64,000 nucleotides of DNA from Psoroptes ovis. Its lineage: Eukaryota > Arthropoda > Arachnida > Sarcoptiformes > Psoroptidae. Below, piece by piece: positions 1 through 13,774 of the stretch (position 1 is its first letter; every line of letters starts with the position of its first letter). The notes below the pieces were generated by a model. That model did not search any database. It was not told where the DNA came from and saw nothing but the letters and a program-made list of their open reading frames with translations. The stretch lies in contig PQWQ01000002.1 of NCBI GenBank assembly GCA_002943765.1, positions 3,410,001 through 3,474,000 on the forward strand, written 5' to 3'. The translations under genes and the position numbers were made by a program.

Positions 1-123
1 AATCTGATATTGATTGCATCAAAAAGCAAATAAAATTCAACAGTAAGATAATTTCGCTTCACATTATTTCATCTATCTTTTGTTCCGAAATAAATAATTT
101 GCGAATTCTTCTTTTCGAAAAAC

Positions 124-3110
124 ATGAATACTTCAAATAATAATATTAATAATAATATTTCAATGACCAACAATAATAATCATAACAATACTAACAATGT
201 CACAAATCATCAACGAAATAATCATAGACCACAATCATCATCGACAACTGCAATAACATCATTAATCACTAAATTACAGCAATCATTTAGTGATGCTATG
301 TCAACGCAAAAAACTACCGTGGACCGAAGAAATTTCGAAAAAACTTACAAAAATATGAACAAGGTAAATTATCAAAAAGAAAATTACTTTAGTTTTTCAG
401 CACGAAAGGAAATGCGTTATTGAATGACGAAAAATTATACATTTTTTGCGATTGTCAATTAGCACTTCCTTTCAACAACACATGTTATTTGAAATATGCA
501 TGAATATTTATGTCAAAACAGGAAAATGACATGGAAATATCAAATTGAAATTCATTGGATTCATTGAATACGAATAATTTATTGATGAAAATGATATTAA
601 TATTTTTTTTCTCATTTTCAAAAGGTTGTCAAGCTTTGTCAACATACTCGAATGAATTTGAAAAATTCTCCACCATTTATTTTGGACATTTTGCCTGAAA
701 CATTTCAACATTTGACAACTGTTTATAGTAAACATGAAGATCGCTTGCACATACTTGATGAAAATGAATATTTTAGAATATTTCTAGAAAATTTAAATAG
801 GAAATGTAAACAAGCTATAAAATTATTTAAAGAAGGAAAAGAAAAAATGTTCGATGAAACAAGTACCTTTCGTCGTAATTTAACCAAATTATCATTGGTA
901 TTTAGTCATATGTTATCAGAGCTTAAAGCCATATTTCCTAATGGCACATTTGCTGCAGATAATTTCCGTATAACGAAATCTGATGCAGCTGAATTTTGGA
1001 AAAATTCCTTTGGTGATCGAACAATTGTTCCATGGAGATCTTTTCGACAAGCATTAAATCAAGTGCATCAAATTAGTTCAGGATTAGAAGCTATGGCTCT
1101 AAAATCTACAATAGATCTTACTTGTAATGATTTTATATCGAATTTTGAATTCGATGTTTTTACCAGGTATGTTTCTTACGTCATGATTGTGAGCTTAATA
1201 ATTAGTGTACAATTTTCAACACAAAGACTTTTTCAGCCATGGTCTACTTTATTGAAAAATTGGCAAATTTTAGCCGTCACACATCCAGGTTACGTCGCAT
1301 TTTTAACGTATGATGAAGTGAAAGCTCGTTTACAAAAATACATAAACAAACCCGGAAGGTTAGTCATTTTTTTGTAAATATTTAATTAAATAACAATACT
1401 TGATTGTTTCGATTAAGCTATGTATTTCGGCTATCATGCACAAGACTTGGTCAGTGGGCCATCGGTTATGTGACACCAGATGGTAATATTCTCCAAACTA
1501 TACCTCAGAATAAATCATTATGCCAAGCTTTATTAGACGGCTATCGTGAAGGATTGTATGTAAACTTTTATTTTGATCAATAGTCAAAAATTTCTAATTT
1601 CATTATTTTAGTTATCGATTCCCTGATGGTCGAAATATTAATCCTGACTTGACGTTAGCTGTCTCATCAATGCCAGAAGATCATATTCGAGTCACCCAAG
1701 AACAATATGAATTATATTGTGAAATGGGATCAACATTTCAATTATGCAAAATATGTGCTGAAAATGATAAAGACATACGCATTGAACCTTGTGGCCATCT
1801 ATTATGCACACCATGTTTGAATGCTTGGCAAGTATGTAGTTTTTTCTCTATCATATGATTTTAGATTAGAAAAATTCACACATTCAACGCTATTTTACCT
1901 AGGATACAGAAGGTCAAGGTTGCCCATTTTGTCGTGCTGAAATCAAGGGAACTGAACAAGTTGTTGTTGATCCGTTCGATCCAAGAGGTGTATCATGTCA
2001 AAAAGTGTTTTCCATTAACAATGAAAATTCCAATAAAAACGCCAATAATGGGAATTCGAACATTAATAATAATAATAACAATCTCACAAAAACAACTTTA
2101 ACAGTATCAAACTTAGATCAAAGCAACAATAATAATATTAATCAAGATAATCTTGATGAAAGCGAAAACTGTTTCGAGGTATGATCATTCATAATATAAG
2201 TGGTTACATTGAAATTATACATTTTTACACGCATAATTATGATGCTTATTTGATTGTGAATTTGTTTTTGAATTTTTCAATTAAAAAGATGCTTTTCTCA
2301 GTGTTTAAAACACAATAAAAACTGAAAAAACTAACATTAAAAAATACGAATTTTTTCGATTACCTTTTAAAAAAACACCTACCAATTTTTTATTATTTAT
2401 TTTTTTTTGCCAAAATATTTTTTCTACATAAAATGCATTATGTCGGGATATTTATTGATTTAATGAATGTATTTATATGATTCAAAAATATTTAATATAA
2501 AATCATACTTTTTATCAGTAAAAAAAAATAATTTATTAATTTCATCCCCAAGATTTTGTTTTGTTTTTTTACTCGCATCGCATTACTAACCCAAATTGAT
2601 ATGAATTTCGTAAATTTTAATTCAAAGAAAAAAACGTATAATCTTTTTATGTACGATTTTTTTTCCAGGATCCTAACACATGGATAGAACCATTGAATTC
2701 ATTAGAATATAATAATAATAACAATGTTCCATTTACATCAAACTTGGAGGTAAACACAGCTAACGAATTCATATTGTATTAATTCATTTCATTATTATTT
2801 TCAATTTTTTCGATTGAAAAACACTTTCATTTAGTTTCGACAACCGTCCATACCTCCACCACCACCGCCGCCACCGATACCACCTAGAAAATCATCACCA
2901 ATATCAACGCCCAAACATCAATCATCATTGTTAAATGGATCAATAATGAATGTTCAACAATTTCAATCGACATCATCATCAAATGTATTTAATAAAATAT
3001 TGAAAAATATTTCAATACCAATTGAAGATAATGACGAATCAATAACTAGAGAATGTAACTCAACAGCACCAATATGGCCTACAGCAACACCGACAACAAC
3101 ATTACAGTAA
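124..3110 (+). CDS. Cbl: Cbl-type RING E3 ubiquitin ligase
   Basis: Negative regulator of receptor tyrosine kinases: the tyrosine-kinase-binding region docks phosphotyrosine and the RING recruits E2 to ubiquitinate the receptor. Eight coding exons keep phase: 124-363, 625-1166, 1227-1358, 1418-1555, 1612-1831, 1903-2178, 2669-2749, 2835-3110, giving 634 residues. After an Asn-rich leader come the Cbl four-helix bundle, the EF-hand and the divergent SH2 region ([11 protein letters not shown] carries the phosphotyrosine-binding Arg). The linker has [11 protein letters not shown]386 matches the regulatory linker Tyr (Y371 in human c-Cbl). A C3HC4 RING begins at C396 (CKIC, PCGHLLC, CPFC). The tail is short and Asn-rich, with a proline run and a PxxxPR motif (PPIPPR) of the kind bound by CIN85/CD2AP SH3 domains. 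I see no UBA domain, so it resembles the short insect Cbl form. ATG at 124 is the first in frame. Confidence 0.93.
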
Positions 3111-6100
3111 AATTGATAAAATAAAATTTTTTTTATTGAAAAAATCAAAATTGATTTTATTTTGTTATATTGATTTTCATTAAATTTTCTCCTCAATTTT
3201 TGATTGCTTCAAAACAAAATCATCATCAATTAGCAATCAATTATTTATAATGATTCTTATCATCATAAAAAATTAATAATTTTTAAATTTGTAAATATAA
3301 AAAAAAGTTAATATTTCAAATAAAAATAAAATTGAAAAAATTTGAAATTGAATCATTTATTTTCAAAATTTTAAATTATACATGCATCTATTATCTAATA
3401 TGTCAATGAAAATAAAATGATAATTTATCATTTTCAACAACAAAATAGCAAATAATTTTTCAAACAATTTCAATTTATATTTGAAAAAAAAGAAGATCAT
3501 TATCCATCATCAACATCATCATTCAAATCATTTAATATGTTCATCATCATCAATTATGATTGTCAGAAATTTGTTTTTTGAAAATTGAAATTGAAATAAT
3601 TATTATAAATAGCATCTCATCATTCGTATAAAAAATAAAAAAAAATGGAAAATGAATTTGAATAAATATAAATCAAAGTCAAAGTCAAAAATAATAAAAA
3701 CAAAAAAAAAATCCTATAAACATGAAGACATTTAATTCATATATGATTGAAAATAATGAAAATATTAATAGTAATAATAATATGAATCATAATAATTTGA
3801 ATACAATTCTAAGAGCAACTTGAATTAATTGAACCATAAATAGACCAAACAGAAACAGAAAAAAAAACAAAACAAATTAAAAACAAAAAAGTTTTCAATT
3901 GCAATTTTCAATTGTAAACTTTCAATTGGTAACCAACTTTGGTCTATGGTACATTTTCTATGTTATTTCAAATAGAATATTTCTAGTTTTTTTCTATTTT
4001 TTTAGTTTTGATTGAAATATTTTCAAATAGATTTGTATTATTATTATTATCATATAAATTCTTGTGAAATAGATAGAAAAAACTTGTTATTATTATTATT
4101 ATTATTATCATTTGAAAATGGAAGGAATATCGTTATTTTCAAATGAAATAAATAATACAGAAAAAAATACATTAAATAAAACGGAAGGATTTATTTATTT
4201 ATTTTTTCGATAAAATCCTCGTTCTTTTTCGCGTGTGTGTGTGTGTGTGTGAGCGTTTGTAAAAATTGAAAAAATGTTTTTTGTTTATATTCATACATTT
4301 TTTTGCAATCTAAATCACAGTCAATAAATAATAGGGAATGTTAAAGGCCAGAAACCGAAATACCAGTGAATCTAAAAATAGAAATCAAAAATATTGATAA
4401 ATAAATCATTTGCGAAGAAGAATGATTCATCGATTTTTTCATTCTTTTTGATTTTGATTATTATTATTATTATTATTATTTTGAAACGGAAAAAAATTCT
4501 TTAAAATAAAATTTGATATCATAATTATTATTATTGCTATGATCATTCAAAAAAGTATTCAAAAAAAAGAAGCAAACTTGAAGGTTTTTATTTTTCATCT
4601 GAAAATGATTGAATAATAATAATAATAATCATTTCAATCATTGTTCATTGTTTGTCGTCGTGTGTGTGTTTTGGTGTGCAAAATTAAACATCAGAGAATT
4701 GAAATGGCGGAAAAATGGAAATTACAATTTTTAAGCTCAGTCTTTATGCCAGAATTATTTTACATTTTCTTCTACATTTTGATTGTAATCAAAATGAAAT
4801 TTGATACAATGATAATTATGATATGAATTATAATAATAATGATAATATTTCGCTCCTATATTTTTACATTTTATCATTTTTTTATTTCACATTTTGAATT
4901 TCAATTTTCGATTCATTTACATCTTTACTCATTCGTTAATAATTTATACGATTATTATTATTATCATAATAAATTTATGAATATTTTTATTAATAATAAT
5001 AATTCATGAATTTTTACCTTTTTGTCAATCATAGAAATGAATAATAAATGAGGGAAAAAAGTCAGAAACTATACTTTTGTCATTATGAATAAATTGAATA
5101 TTTGAAGCAACGAAATAAATAAGAAAAAAATATGATTCCAAGATATTTGATGCAGCATTCATTACATCAAATTGATGAGAGTGAAATATTTTCAGAACAG
5201 AATCATGGTCCAGAATTTTGGAATTTGAGAATTTTTTCTTTTTTAACCAAATTCCATCTTATATTTTTATAGTTTAAATTTGTAGAAATATAAAGAATAA
5301 TATATTGAAAATAATGATTCAATGATTCTGCTCATCATCATCATCATCAATTAAAATTTTGGGTTCCAACACAGACCAAAATCGTTTACCATCACCATCA
5401 TCATCATTATTATTATTATTATTGGCATCATTTTGGAATTCCTCTGCAGAACTTTTTTATATTTTTCATTCTATTCTTTGATGATTCGTTTATTTTGCTG
5501 TATTTCGCAAGCCATATACCATTTGGGAAACGCACACACACACAAACACACAAAATTTGGTGGCAGCATCTAATAGATCGAATAGCATCGCAATTTGGTA
5601 TTCAATGCACTGAACAAAAATTTATCATTCCATGCCATTCATTTTCAAAAACATATAGTCGTCATTATGATCGTTTATACCGAAGAATATTTCAGAATTT
5701 CCACTTTTTTGTATGGAAATTTATTTATTTTTTATTTTTGTTGGAATAATGGAATAATAAATGTTGAATGTGAAACATTCATTGTGTGTATTTGTGTGTG
5801 CGGTTGTTGCAAAATCTGTAACTTTTTCCATTTCTTCTTCCTTTTTTTTATTCTTTCTTCGATTCTCCATCTTCCTTTGCAAAAATATATTTAATCAATT
5901 TTTTTTCGTTTGTTTGTTTGTTCATTGGTTTATTTTGTTTTTGGATATATTTTTGGATGCTATTTTTTTGCGATGAAATTTTTCGGCTATTCGGGTACCA
6001 AAAGATGAAATGAATAGATGAATGAATGGAATCGTATTAAAGAATTCAAAGAAATTCAATGAAGAAAAAAAATGATTCGTCGTCATAAACATTTGAAATA

Positions 6101-7038
6101 AATAGAAAAAGATCCACCATTCGACCAAACAAACAAAAACAAATAACAAATAAAACAAATATATAAATGAATGAATGAATCGAAATAAATAAATGAAAAG
6201 AAATTGAATGAAAAATAAAATTTTGAGATTTATTTTCTTTTCAATCTTCTTCTCAAAAAAAGATATGTCAAACGAATAACAATACGATTAATATGCCGAA
6301 AACAATGACAATGATTTGAACTAGATTATTTTATGTGTGTGTGTGTATCTGCGTGAGTACAAGATAATGATTATGTCGGGCCAAAATTCATGATATTTTG
6401 ATATGATATTTGAAAAACAAACTCAAAAAATTTATTGATTGATTTATTCAATTGATTGATTGATTGATCCGATTTCATTTTGTTTTGTTCTTATCTGTCC
6501 ATTCTGTCAAATTCCAATTGCATCCCGTTCATTTGAATGTATTTTGCTCATTATGTTAAGCATTTATCAAAAATATTATAATTATCATCATTGTCATTAT
6601 CATTATCAAGATTATCATCATAATCAACAAAAACAACAACGCCAGCATCAGTATCAAAATTTTTATCATCATTTACATAACAATTACAGTAATCATCATT
6701 ATCATCAACAAATGAAAGCAATATCTTCATTATTTTTATTAGGAATTTTCGAAATTTTTCAAATTTAAATTTAAATTCAAAATTATATGAAAAAATTATA
6801 ATTTTCCAGTGTCTTTTTTCTTGCGCTTATTATTAATATTAATTAATTAATCAAGTTTTCTTATTATTCGAATTTTTTTATAACTATTTTTTCTCTCTCT
6901 TAATAATCCATATTGTTCGGTATGTATTTAAAAATAAATGACTTTTAATTTGAATAATTTTGTTTTGATTCCCTTTTAATTTGTTAATTGATTTTTTTCA
7001 TTCAAAATAATTTTTTTTGTCAAATTTGCCAACCAGTT
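3111..7038. other. Intergenic DNA between Cbl and Na,K-ATPase
   Basis: About 3.9 kb of low-complexity AT-rich DNA. It holds ATT/ATC trinucleotide runs, several AATAAA-like sites just after the Cbl stop (for example near 3310-3330), and a GT microsatellite. No open frame here has a recognisable domain. A pyrimidine-rich stretch ending in AG at 7035-7036, just before the ATPase ATG, looks like a splice acceptor. The ATPase may therefore have an untranslated first exon somewhere in this interval. Confidence 0.6.
4233..4251. repeat. GT dinucleotide microsatellite
   Basis: Uninterrupted alternating GT run of about nine units in the Cbl/ATPase spacer. Confidence 0.9.
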
Positions 7039-10000
7039 ATGCCACTAAATAAACAAAGAAAAGAAAGCATCAAAGATGGCAACAATCATATTAATAATAA
7101 TAATAACAAAGAAAACATTGATGACCTTAAACAGGAGGTTATTATGGATGAACATAAAATTATTATAGAAGAATTAGTATTACGATTACGCACAAACGCT
7201 GATATTGGTTTGACAAATGCTCAAGCAAAAGCTGTACTCGAGCGTGATGGACCAAATTCATTGACACCACCGAAAAAAACGCCTGAATGGGTTAAATTCT
7301 GCAAACAATTATTCGGTGGTTTTGCATTATTACTATGGATTGGTGCTGTACTTTGTTTTTTTGCATACTCAATTCAAGTTACTACATTCGAAGAAGCATC
7401 ACCAGACAATGTAATTTTTATGAAAATTATTGATCAATGAAATGTATTTAATTTCCTTTATTTTTCATGAATCATTTCATTTGAATTTAGTTATATCTTG
7501 GTATTGTTCTGGCCGGTGTTGTTATAATAACCGGATGTTTTTCATATTATCAGGAAGCAAAATCTTCGGCAATAATGGAATCATTTAAAAATATGGTTCC
7601 ACAATATGCTACTGTTATACGTGAGGGACAGAAAAAAACTGTTCCAGCTGAGGAAATTGTTGTCGGCGATATAATAGAAATTAAAAGTGGTGATCTGATA
7701 CCGGCTGATATTCGTGTATTAAAATCACAAGGATGTAAAGTAGATAATTCATCATTGACAGGTGAATCAGAGCCGCAGACACGTTCACCTGAATTAACTC
7801 ATGATAATCCCTTGGAAACTAGAAATTTAGCTTTTTTCTCGACTAATTGTGTGGAAGGTACTGCTCAAGGTATCGTTATAAACACCGGAGATCGAACAAT
7901 AATGGGCCGAATAGCAAATTTAGCATCCGGTCTTGAAATGGGACAAACACCGATTGCCAAAGAAATTGAACATTTCATTCACATAATTACTGGAGTTGCC
8001 GTCTTCCTTGGAGTTACATTTTTTATAATTGCATTCATACTCGGCTATCATTGGCTTGATGCCGTCATATTTTTAATTGGAATAATTGTGGCCAATGTGC
8101 CAGAAGGTCTATTAGCAACGGTTACTGTTTGTTTAACTTTAACTGCCAAACGGATGGCAAGTAAAAATTGTTTAGTAAAAAATTTAGAAGCAGTCGAAAC
8201 ATTAGGATCAACATCGACAATTTGTTCCGATAAAACTGGTACACTGACACAAAATCGTATGACTGTATCACATTTATGGTATGATCGCACTATATCAGAA
8301 GCTGATACAACCGAAGATCAGTCCGGAAAACAGCACGAAAAAACATCAATCGGTTGGAAAGCATTGAGCAGAGCTTGTTGTTTATGTAGCCGTGCTGAAT
8401 TCAAACCAAATCAAGACGAATCTATACCCATTTTAAAAAGGTTTATTTGTTTTTGTTCTTTTCATTTAATTTTTTTTTATTTTATCAATGTTGAATTATT
8501 TTTTGTTTATTCAAAATTTTTTTTGTTTATTTTTATTTACTTTAAAAAAATAGAGATTGTATCGGTGATGCTTCCGAATCAGCAATATTGAAATGTATGG
8601 AATTGAGTATTGGAAATGTTGATGAGTATAGAAGAAAAAATCCAAAAGTTTGTGAAGTTCCTTTTAATTCAACAAATAAATATCATGTGACTATTCATGA
8701 AACAGAAGAAATGGTTCAATCATGTTATTTATTATGCATGAAAGGAGCACCAGAACGTATTCTAGATAGGTTGGTTTTTTTTTTGTTTTATTAAAAGCTT
8801 TTATTTTATTTTATTTTTTTTTTTTTTGAATAATAATTTTATTTATTCTATTATCTTTACTCTCTTTGAAAAAAATTTGAATACGAATTTAACGAATAAA
8901 ATTAAAGATGCACTACCGTCTTATTGAATGGTGAAAATAAAATAATTGATGAACAATTCAAAAACGATTTTAATGCTGCATACTTAGAGTTAGGAGGGCT
9001 TGGGGAGCGTGTTATTGGATTTTGTGATTACCCATTGCCTATCGATAAATATCCTCCCGGTTACCCGTTTGATCCGGATGAAGAAAATTTTCCATTAGAT
9101 TGTTTAAGATTTTTAGGCTTAATATCAATGATTGATCCACCTAGAGCGGCCGTACCAGATGCTGTCGCCAAGTGTAGGTAAGTGTATTTGATTATCATGA
9201 AATTTTGAAATTTTTGCAATTTTCGATCTGCATATTTTATTCAGGAGTGCTGGTATCAAAGTCATAATGGTTACCGGTGATCATCCGATCACAGCTAAAG
9301 CTATTGCTAAAGCTGTAGGAATAATATCAGAAGGCAACGAAACAGCTGAAGATATAGCTAATCGTTTAAAAATACCAATCGAAGAAGTTGATGTCAGTAA
9401 AGCTAAAGCAGTTGTAGTCCATGGTCAAGAATTGAAAGACATGAAAGAATCTCGTCTTGATGAAATACTTAGAACTCATCCAGAGATTGTTTTTGCACGA
9501 ACTTCACCCCAACAAAAATTATTCATTGTTGAAGGTTGTCAGCGGCAAGGTAATGTTCAATGTTGCTAATCTCCCTATTTAAAATATTATTGATTCCAAC
9601 ATTTGAACATTTAAGGTCAAATTGTTGCTGTCACAGGTGATGGCGTTAATGATTCACCAGCATTGAAAAAAGCTGATATTGGTGTTGCAATGGGAATATC
9701 TGGGTCTGATGTATCGAAACAAGCAGCTGACATGATACTTTTAGATGATAATTTTGCATCAATAGTGACCGGTGTGGAAGAAGGACGATTAATTTTTGAC
9801 AATCTAAAAAAATCAATAGCATACACATTGACTAGTAATATTCCGGAAATTTCTCCATTTTTATTTTTTATCATTTTTAATGTGCCATTGCCACTGGGAA
9901 CAGTTACGATATTGTGCATCGATCTTGGCACTGACATGGTTCCAGCAATTTCATTAGCATATGAGCAGGCCGAAAGCGATATTATGAAACGACAGCCAAG

Positions 10001-10904
10001 AAATCCAATCAAAGATAAACTAGTAAATGAACGTTTGATATCAGTTTCATATGGACAAATCGGTATGATACAAGCAGCAGCTGGTTTTTTCACTTATTTT
10101 GTCATTATGAATGAATGTGGTTTTACATATGATTATTTATTCGGTTTAAGAGAAGCGTGGGATTCTAAAGCAATAAACGATTTACCTGATTCTTATGGAC
10201 AAGAATGGGTATGAATATATTATATTCATATGATAATTACCTTTGAATAAATATCATGAATAATCTTTCAATAGACATATAAAACACGAAAAGATTTAGA
10301 ATATACTTGTCACACTGCATTTTTTGTATCGATTGTTGTTGTACAATGGGCAGATTTAATTGTTTGTAAAACACGACGAAATTCTATTATACATCAAGGC
10401 ATGAAGTAAGTGCTGTGATTTTTTTCAACTTTTTTCTATGTGCTTTGTTCATTAATTATTTTTTTAATCTTATTCAAAATCTATTTTAATTGAATTTTGC
10501 ATTGAATTCCTTGCTAACATTCACAAACTTTCTGCAAACAACAAAAACACATGAAAATAAATCAAAAGCAATCATGCTTTAAATTTTGGTCTAGTTTTTG
10601 AAACAGTATTAGCAGCATTTTTATCTTATTGTCCAGGAATGCCTGTACTATTACGATTATATCCATTAAAGTATGGAATATTATTCAATTCTTCTTTGCA
10701 AAAACACTTTAATTTAATTAGAGCTAAATTAATTGTTTTTTTGTTTTGTTTTTTGTTTCAAACTTTTTTTTTAATTCAAAAAGATTTTCATGGTGGCTAC
10801 CTGCAATACCATTTTCAATTCTCATATTTATATATGATGAAATACGACGTTATATACTGAGACATCGTCCAGGTGGTTGGGTTGAACAAGAAACTTATTA
10901 TTAA
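7039..10904 (+). CDS. Atpalpha: Na+/K+-transporting ATPase alpha subunit
   Basis: P-type ATPase of the plasma membrane that exports 3 Na+ and imports 2 K+ per ATP. Nine coding exons: 7039-7410, 7491-8440, 8554-8769, 8908-9177, 9245-9549, 9616-10208, 10275-10405, 10569-10670, 10784-10904. They give 1019 residues, the usual family length. Visible motifs are TGES (actuator), [10 protein letters not shown] in M4, the phosphorylation loop [10 protein letters not shown] with Asp at about 371, KGAPERIL (nucleotide domain), [48 protein letters not shown] in M6, and a C-terminal WVEQETYY. The M1-M2 loop keeps Q113 and N124 at the positions known as 111 and 122, the cardiac-glycoside-sensitive state. 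The start is the ATG directly after a likely 3' splice site (AG at 7035-7036); the open frame extends 17 codons upstream, but that segment reads as intron or UTR. Confidence 0.97.
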
Positions 10905-11649
10905 ATGAAATGAAAAAAAAAATTGTTTTATTCAATAATTTTATATCTCTTCAAAGATTTACACGCAAACAATCGTGAGATAAAGAGAATCAATAATTAA
11001 CTTTGATATAAAAATTAAATTTTTAAAAAAATGAAAAAATAAAATTAAAGAAAAAAGTTTTTAATTTCAAAACAGAAATATATGAAAACACATTGCAAAT
11101 CATATATACAAATTGAGATTTCAATGATTAAATGATACAAAAACATATTTATCTTAAATTTTCGTGATTCATAATGTGCAAAACCAAACACTAAAACTTT
11201 AAAACTAAAGAATCCATTTTGCATTATCAAATTAAATATTCATAAATACAGAATATTAATGATTAAAGAAAAAATTATTCATTAATCACTATGAAGAATT
11301 ATCAGTGAATCATTTACTTAAAGAAAAAATGAAGATTGCAAATGGAAAAAATAAATAAATAATGAATTGTATTTGATTTCAAAATTAATTCATTGACAAT
11401 TTTTGTTTCATATGATTACAATTATCATATTATTATATTATTGTATTATCTTTGTTATTATATATTTATTATCTTAACAACTTTTTCTCTGTCAATATTT
11501 ATATGAATTTTTGCTTCAAAATTGAAAATTGATTAAATTAAAAAAATGAAATAATAAAAATTATTATTATAAATTTTTTTTTCCTGTTGTTTTAAACAAT
11601 CATTGTGTTTTTTCATTTTCAAAGCTAAAATCTATGATGTAGTCTTTTT
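10905..11649. other. Intergenic spacer, convergent gene ends
   Basis: 745 bp between the 3' ends of the ATPase (+) and the four-TM gene (-). AT-rich, with AATAAA-type motifs. I see no coding potential. Confidence 0.6.
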
Positions 11650-12423
11650 CTAATGATAAACACTATCACGAGATGCACTCATGTCATGAATCGCTGATAT
11701 TGACATGGAATTTCGTTGACGATAAGATTCAATTTCTTTTTGTCTAATTTTGCATTAAAAAAATGAGAGATGAAAAATGATTTAATTTAAATTCTACATA
11801 AACATTATGACTTGTTTACCTAATGCACATATAAACAAAAACACCGGATAATGTTGTCATGATTAAATTTAATAATACTATCAGCAATTTAAGGCCACCA
11901 TCACCAATAAAACAATTAACAACAACAGCGATTGACATTACAACGGCAAACACTGACACGACGGATACTTTACGTAATAATGCACCAAGTAATCCGATCA
12001 ATTCAAAAGTAAAACATATTAATGCCATCATTAGCATCGCTACAGCACTCATTTCTATTAATTTAAATTTATTTTTTCAAATGAGAAAATAATTTTAAAA
12101 AATAAATGTTAAAAATCAACAAGACTATTCATACCGACGGATTTTCGATCTTGATGTTGTTGATAATAAATATTATTATTATTAATAACTGGCAAATTTT
12201 TATTATGATTAATACTATTGACATTGTGAATATTATGTTGATTATTATTATGATTATTATTGATGACATCGGCTGTTTCGGTTGTAGTTACATCTTGTGC
12301 ATTAGCTAATGCAAATAAACCGGATACTAGTTGTGAAATTGATCCGATCATACCAAAAATGATGATCAATATTAATATTGAACGTATTAATGCAAAACTA
12401 TCAGAATATGGATATGTTGACAT
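11650..12423 (-). CDS. Four-transmembrane protein, family unrecognised
   Basis: Three coding exons on the minus strand, 12423-12135, 12054-11820 and 11743-11650, give 205 residues with phase kept. The first helix is near residues 10-35 (LIRSILILIIIFGMIGSISQ). A loop of about 60 residues follows, rich in Asn/His. Three closely spaced helices follow: VAMLMMALICFTFELIGLLG, VSVVSVFAVVMSIAVVVNCF and LKLLIVLLNLIMTTLSGVFV. The hydrophilic C-terminus is Ser/Arg-rich and ends in RDSVYH. Topology suggests cytoplasmic ends and one large and one small outer loop, like tetraspan families, but I see no tetraspanin CCG motif and no claudin motif. The final exon is invisible as a long open frame; it was placed by the AG acceptor at 11745-11744, which completes an Arg codon. 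Function unknown. Confidence 0.75.
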
Positions 12424-13774
12424 TATTTCAATTGATTATTTTATTATTAATTGATTTTTTTATACTTTTGATTTCCGAAAACAAATGATTATTTACAACA
12501 AAAAATTGTATTCAATTATTGATGTATTTTTATTTTGATCATCAATATAATCTAAACTGTAAATGACAGTTATGAAAATGAACAGGTTCAAAAGCATTAT
12601 CAGAGCATGTAAAATTGAATTTACATAAAACAATCATAAAAAGCAAGAAAAAAAGATAAAATATTCAAAAGAATAATGAAAAAGTTCAAACATAATTCAT
12701 GTTCATAATTCAGAATTCATAAAGGTTGGCTGATTCATTTTTTTCTGTTTCTGGCTAAATCTTATCAAATGGATTTTGTTTTATATTGTTGTTGTCCGCA
12801 ATATATTTTAGTGTTTTGTACCGAACAATATCTGTTATTGCTGTTGACGTGTGCGTGTGTATGTGATTAGTAATAGGTGATTTTATATCAAATTCATACG
12901 TCATTAAATACAGAAAAAAAAATTAAATTATTTTTTGCTAAAAATATAAAAAATAGGCGTACATCGGTAAAAAAAAATTAGAAAAATTAGGCCATAATTT
13001 TTGATTTTAACTTGGAAACTTCAATTTTTCTCAGATTCAATGATCTTTTGCACATGAGAATGTAGCATGGAGCAGAGATAAAAAGATAGAGATAGAATCT
13101 AATATCAATTTCCAAAAAATTTGATTTGATTTTCAATAAAAATTTCTAATGTTTAAATATATGAAAAATAATTCAAATCAATCTTGGAATAATAAGAATA
13201 ATAATAATAATGAGACAATATGGCAGATTTTTTTTTTGTTTTGAAAATCTTTACAAACATAAATAAATCCAATAAATTACAAGGTTCTATGGCGAAATTT
13301 GATTTTGAAAAATTTTAGGTCTACGCCCAAAGTTTGAATTTTGAATGAGTTTCCGATTATTTGGTTGTTTGTTTGTCGAAGCAAAAATTGAGTAAAATAA
13401 ATTCTAGAAAACATTCAATCCTATGATAAATAAATAAATCAACATTGAATTAATTATTGATGAATTAATTAATAAATTAAAAGTATTCTTTTTGAAGTAA
13501 ATGCTTAGTTAAGACCAAGACCTTGATTTTATGGCCTTTGATTCAAGTTTTTTTCAAGTTAAATCTTATTTAAGTTTACTGATGCGTAATCATGGAAAAC
13601 TATTTTAAAATTTTTCAAATTTAAATCGCATACACAAGAGGGTGCTTACTTTTTATATGCTCATCAAGCATTTTTTACATATGAGCAATGCGAATAAAAA
13701 AAAATTCGTTTCATGTATTGGTTGAACTTCGTGGTTATGATTGAAAATTAATCATAACAATTAAATAATCTTCG
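12424..13774. other. Divergent intergenic region
   Basis: 1.35 kb between the starts of the four-TM gene (-) and the Lys/Ser-rich protein gene (+). AT-rich with homopolymer runs; probably holds both promoters. No coding exon or repeat family identified. Confidence 0.5.

Noticed and set aside
5495..6768. Several overlapping 60-100-codon frames
   Set aside because: Phe/Ile/His low-complexity translations of AT-rich spacer; no conserved motif, no splice logic.
9617..10093. 158-codon open frame on the minus strand
   Set aside because: It is exactly antisense to the conserved ATPase exon 6; its composition follows from that exon and it has no domain of its own.
11859..12454. Plus-strand open frames opposite the four-TM gene
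   Set aside because: They mirror hydrophobic and Asn-rich codons of the minus-strand gene, whose three exons join with proper splice sites; the plus frames do not join into anything.
12955..13335. Weak inverted pair GGCGTA / TACGCC about 370 bp apart, as possible MITE ends
   Set aside because: Only six matching bases, no target duplication, interior not distinct from surroundings.
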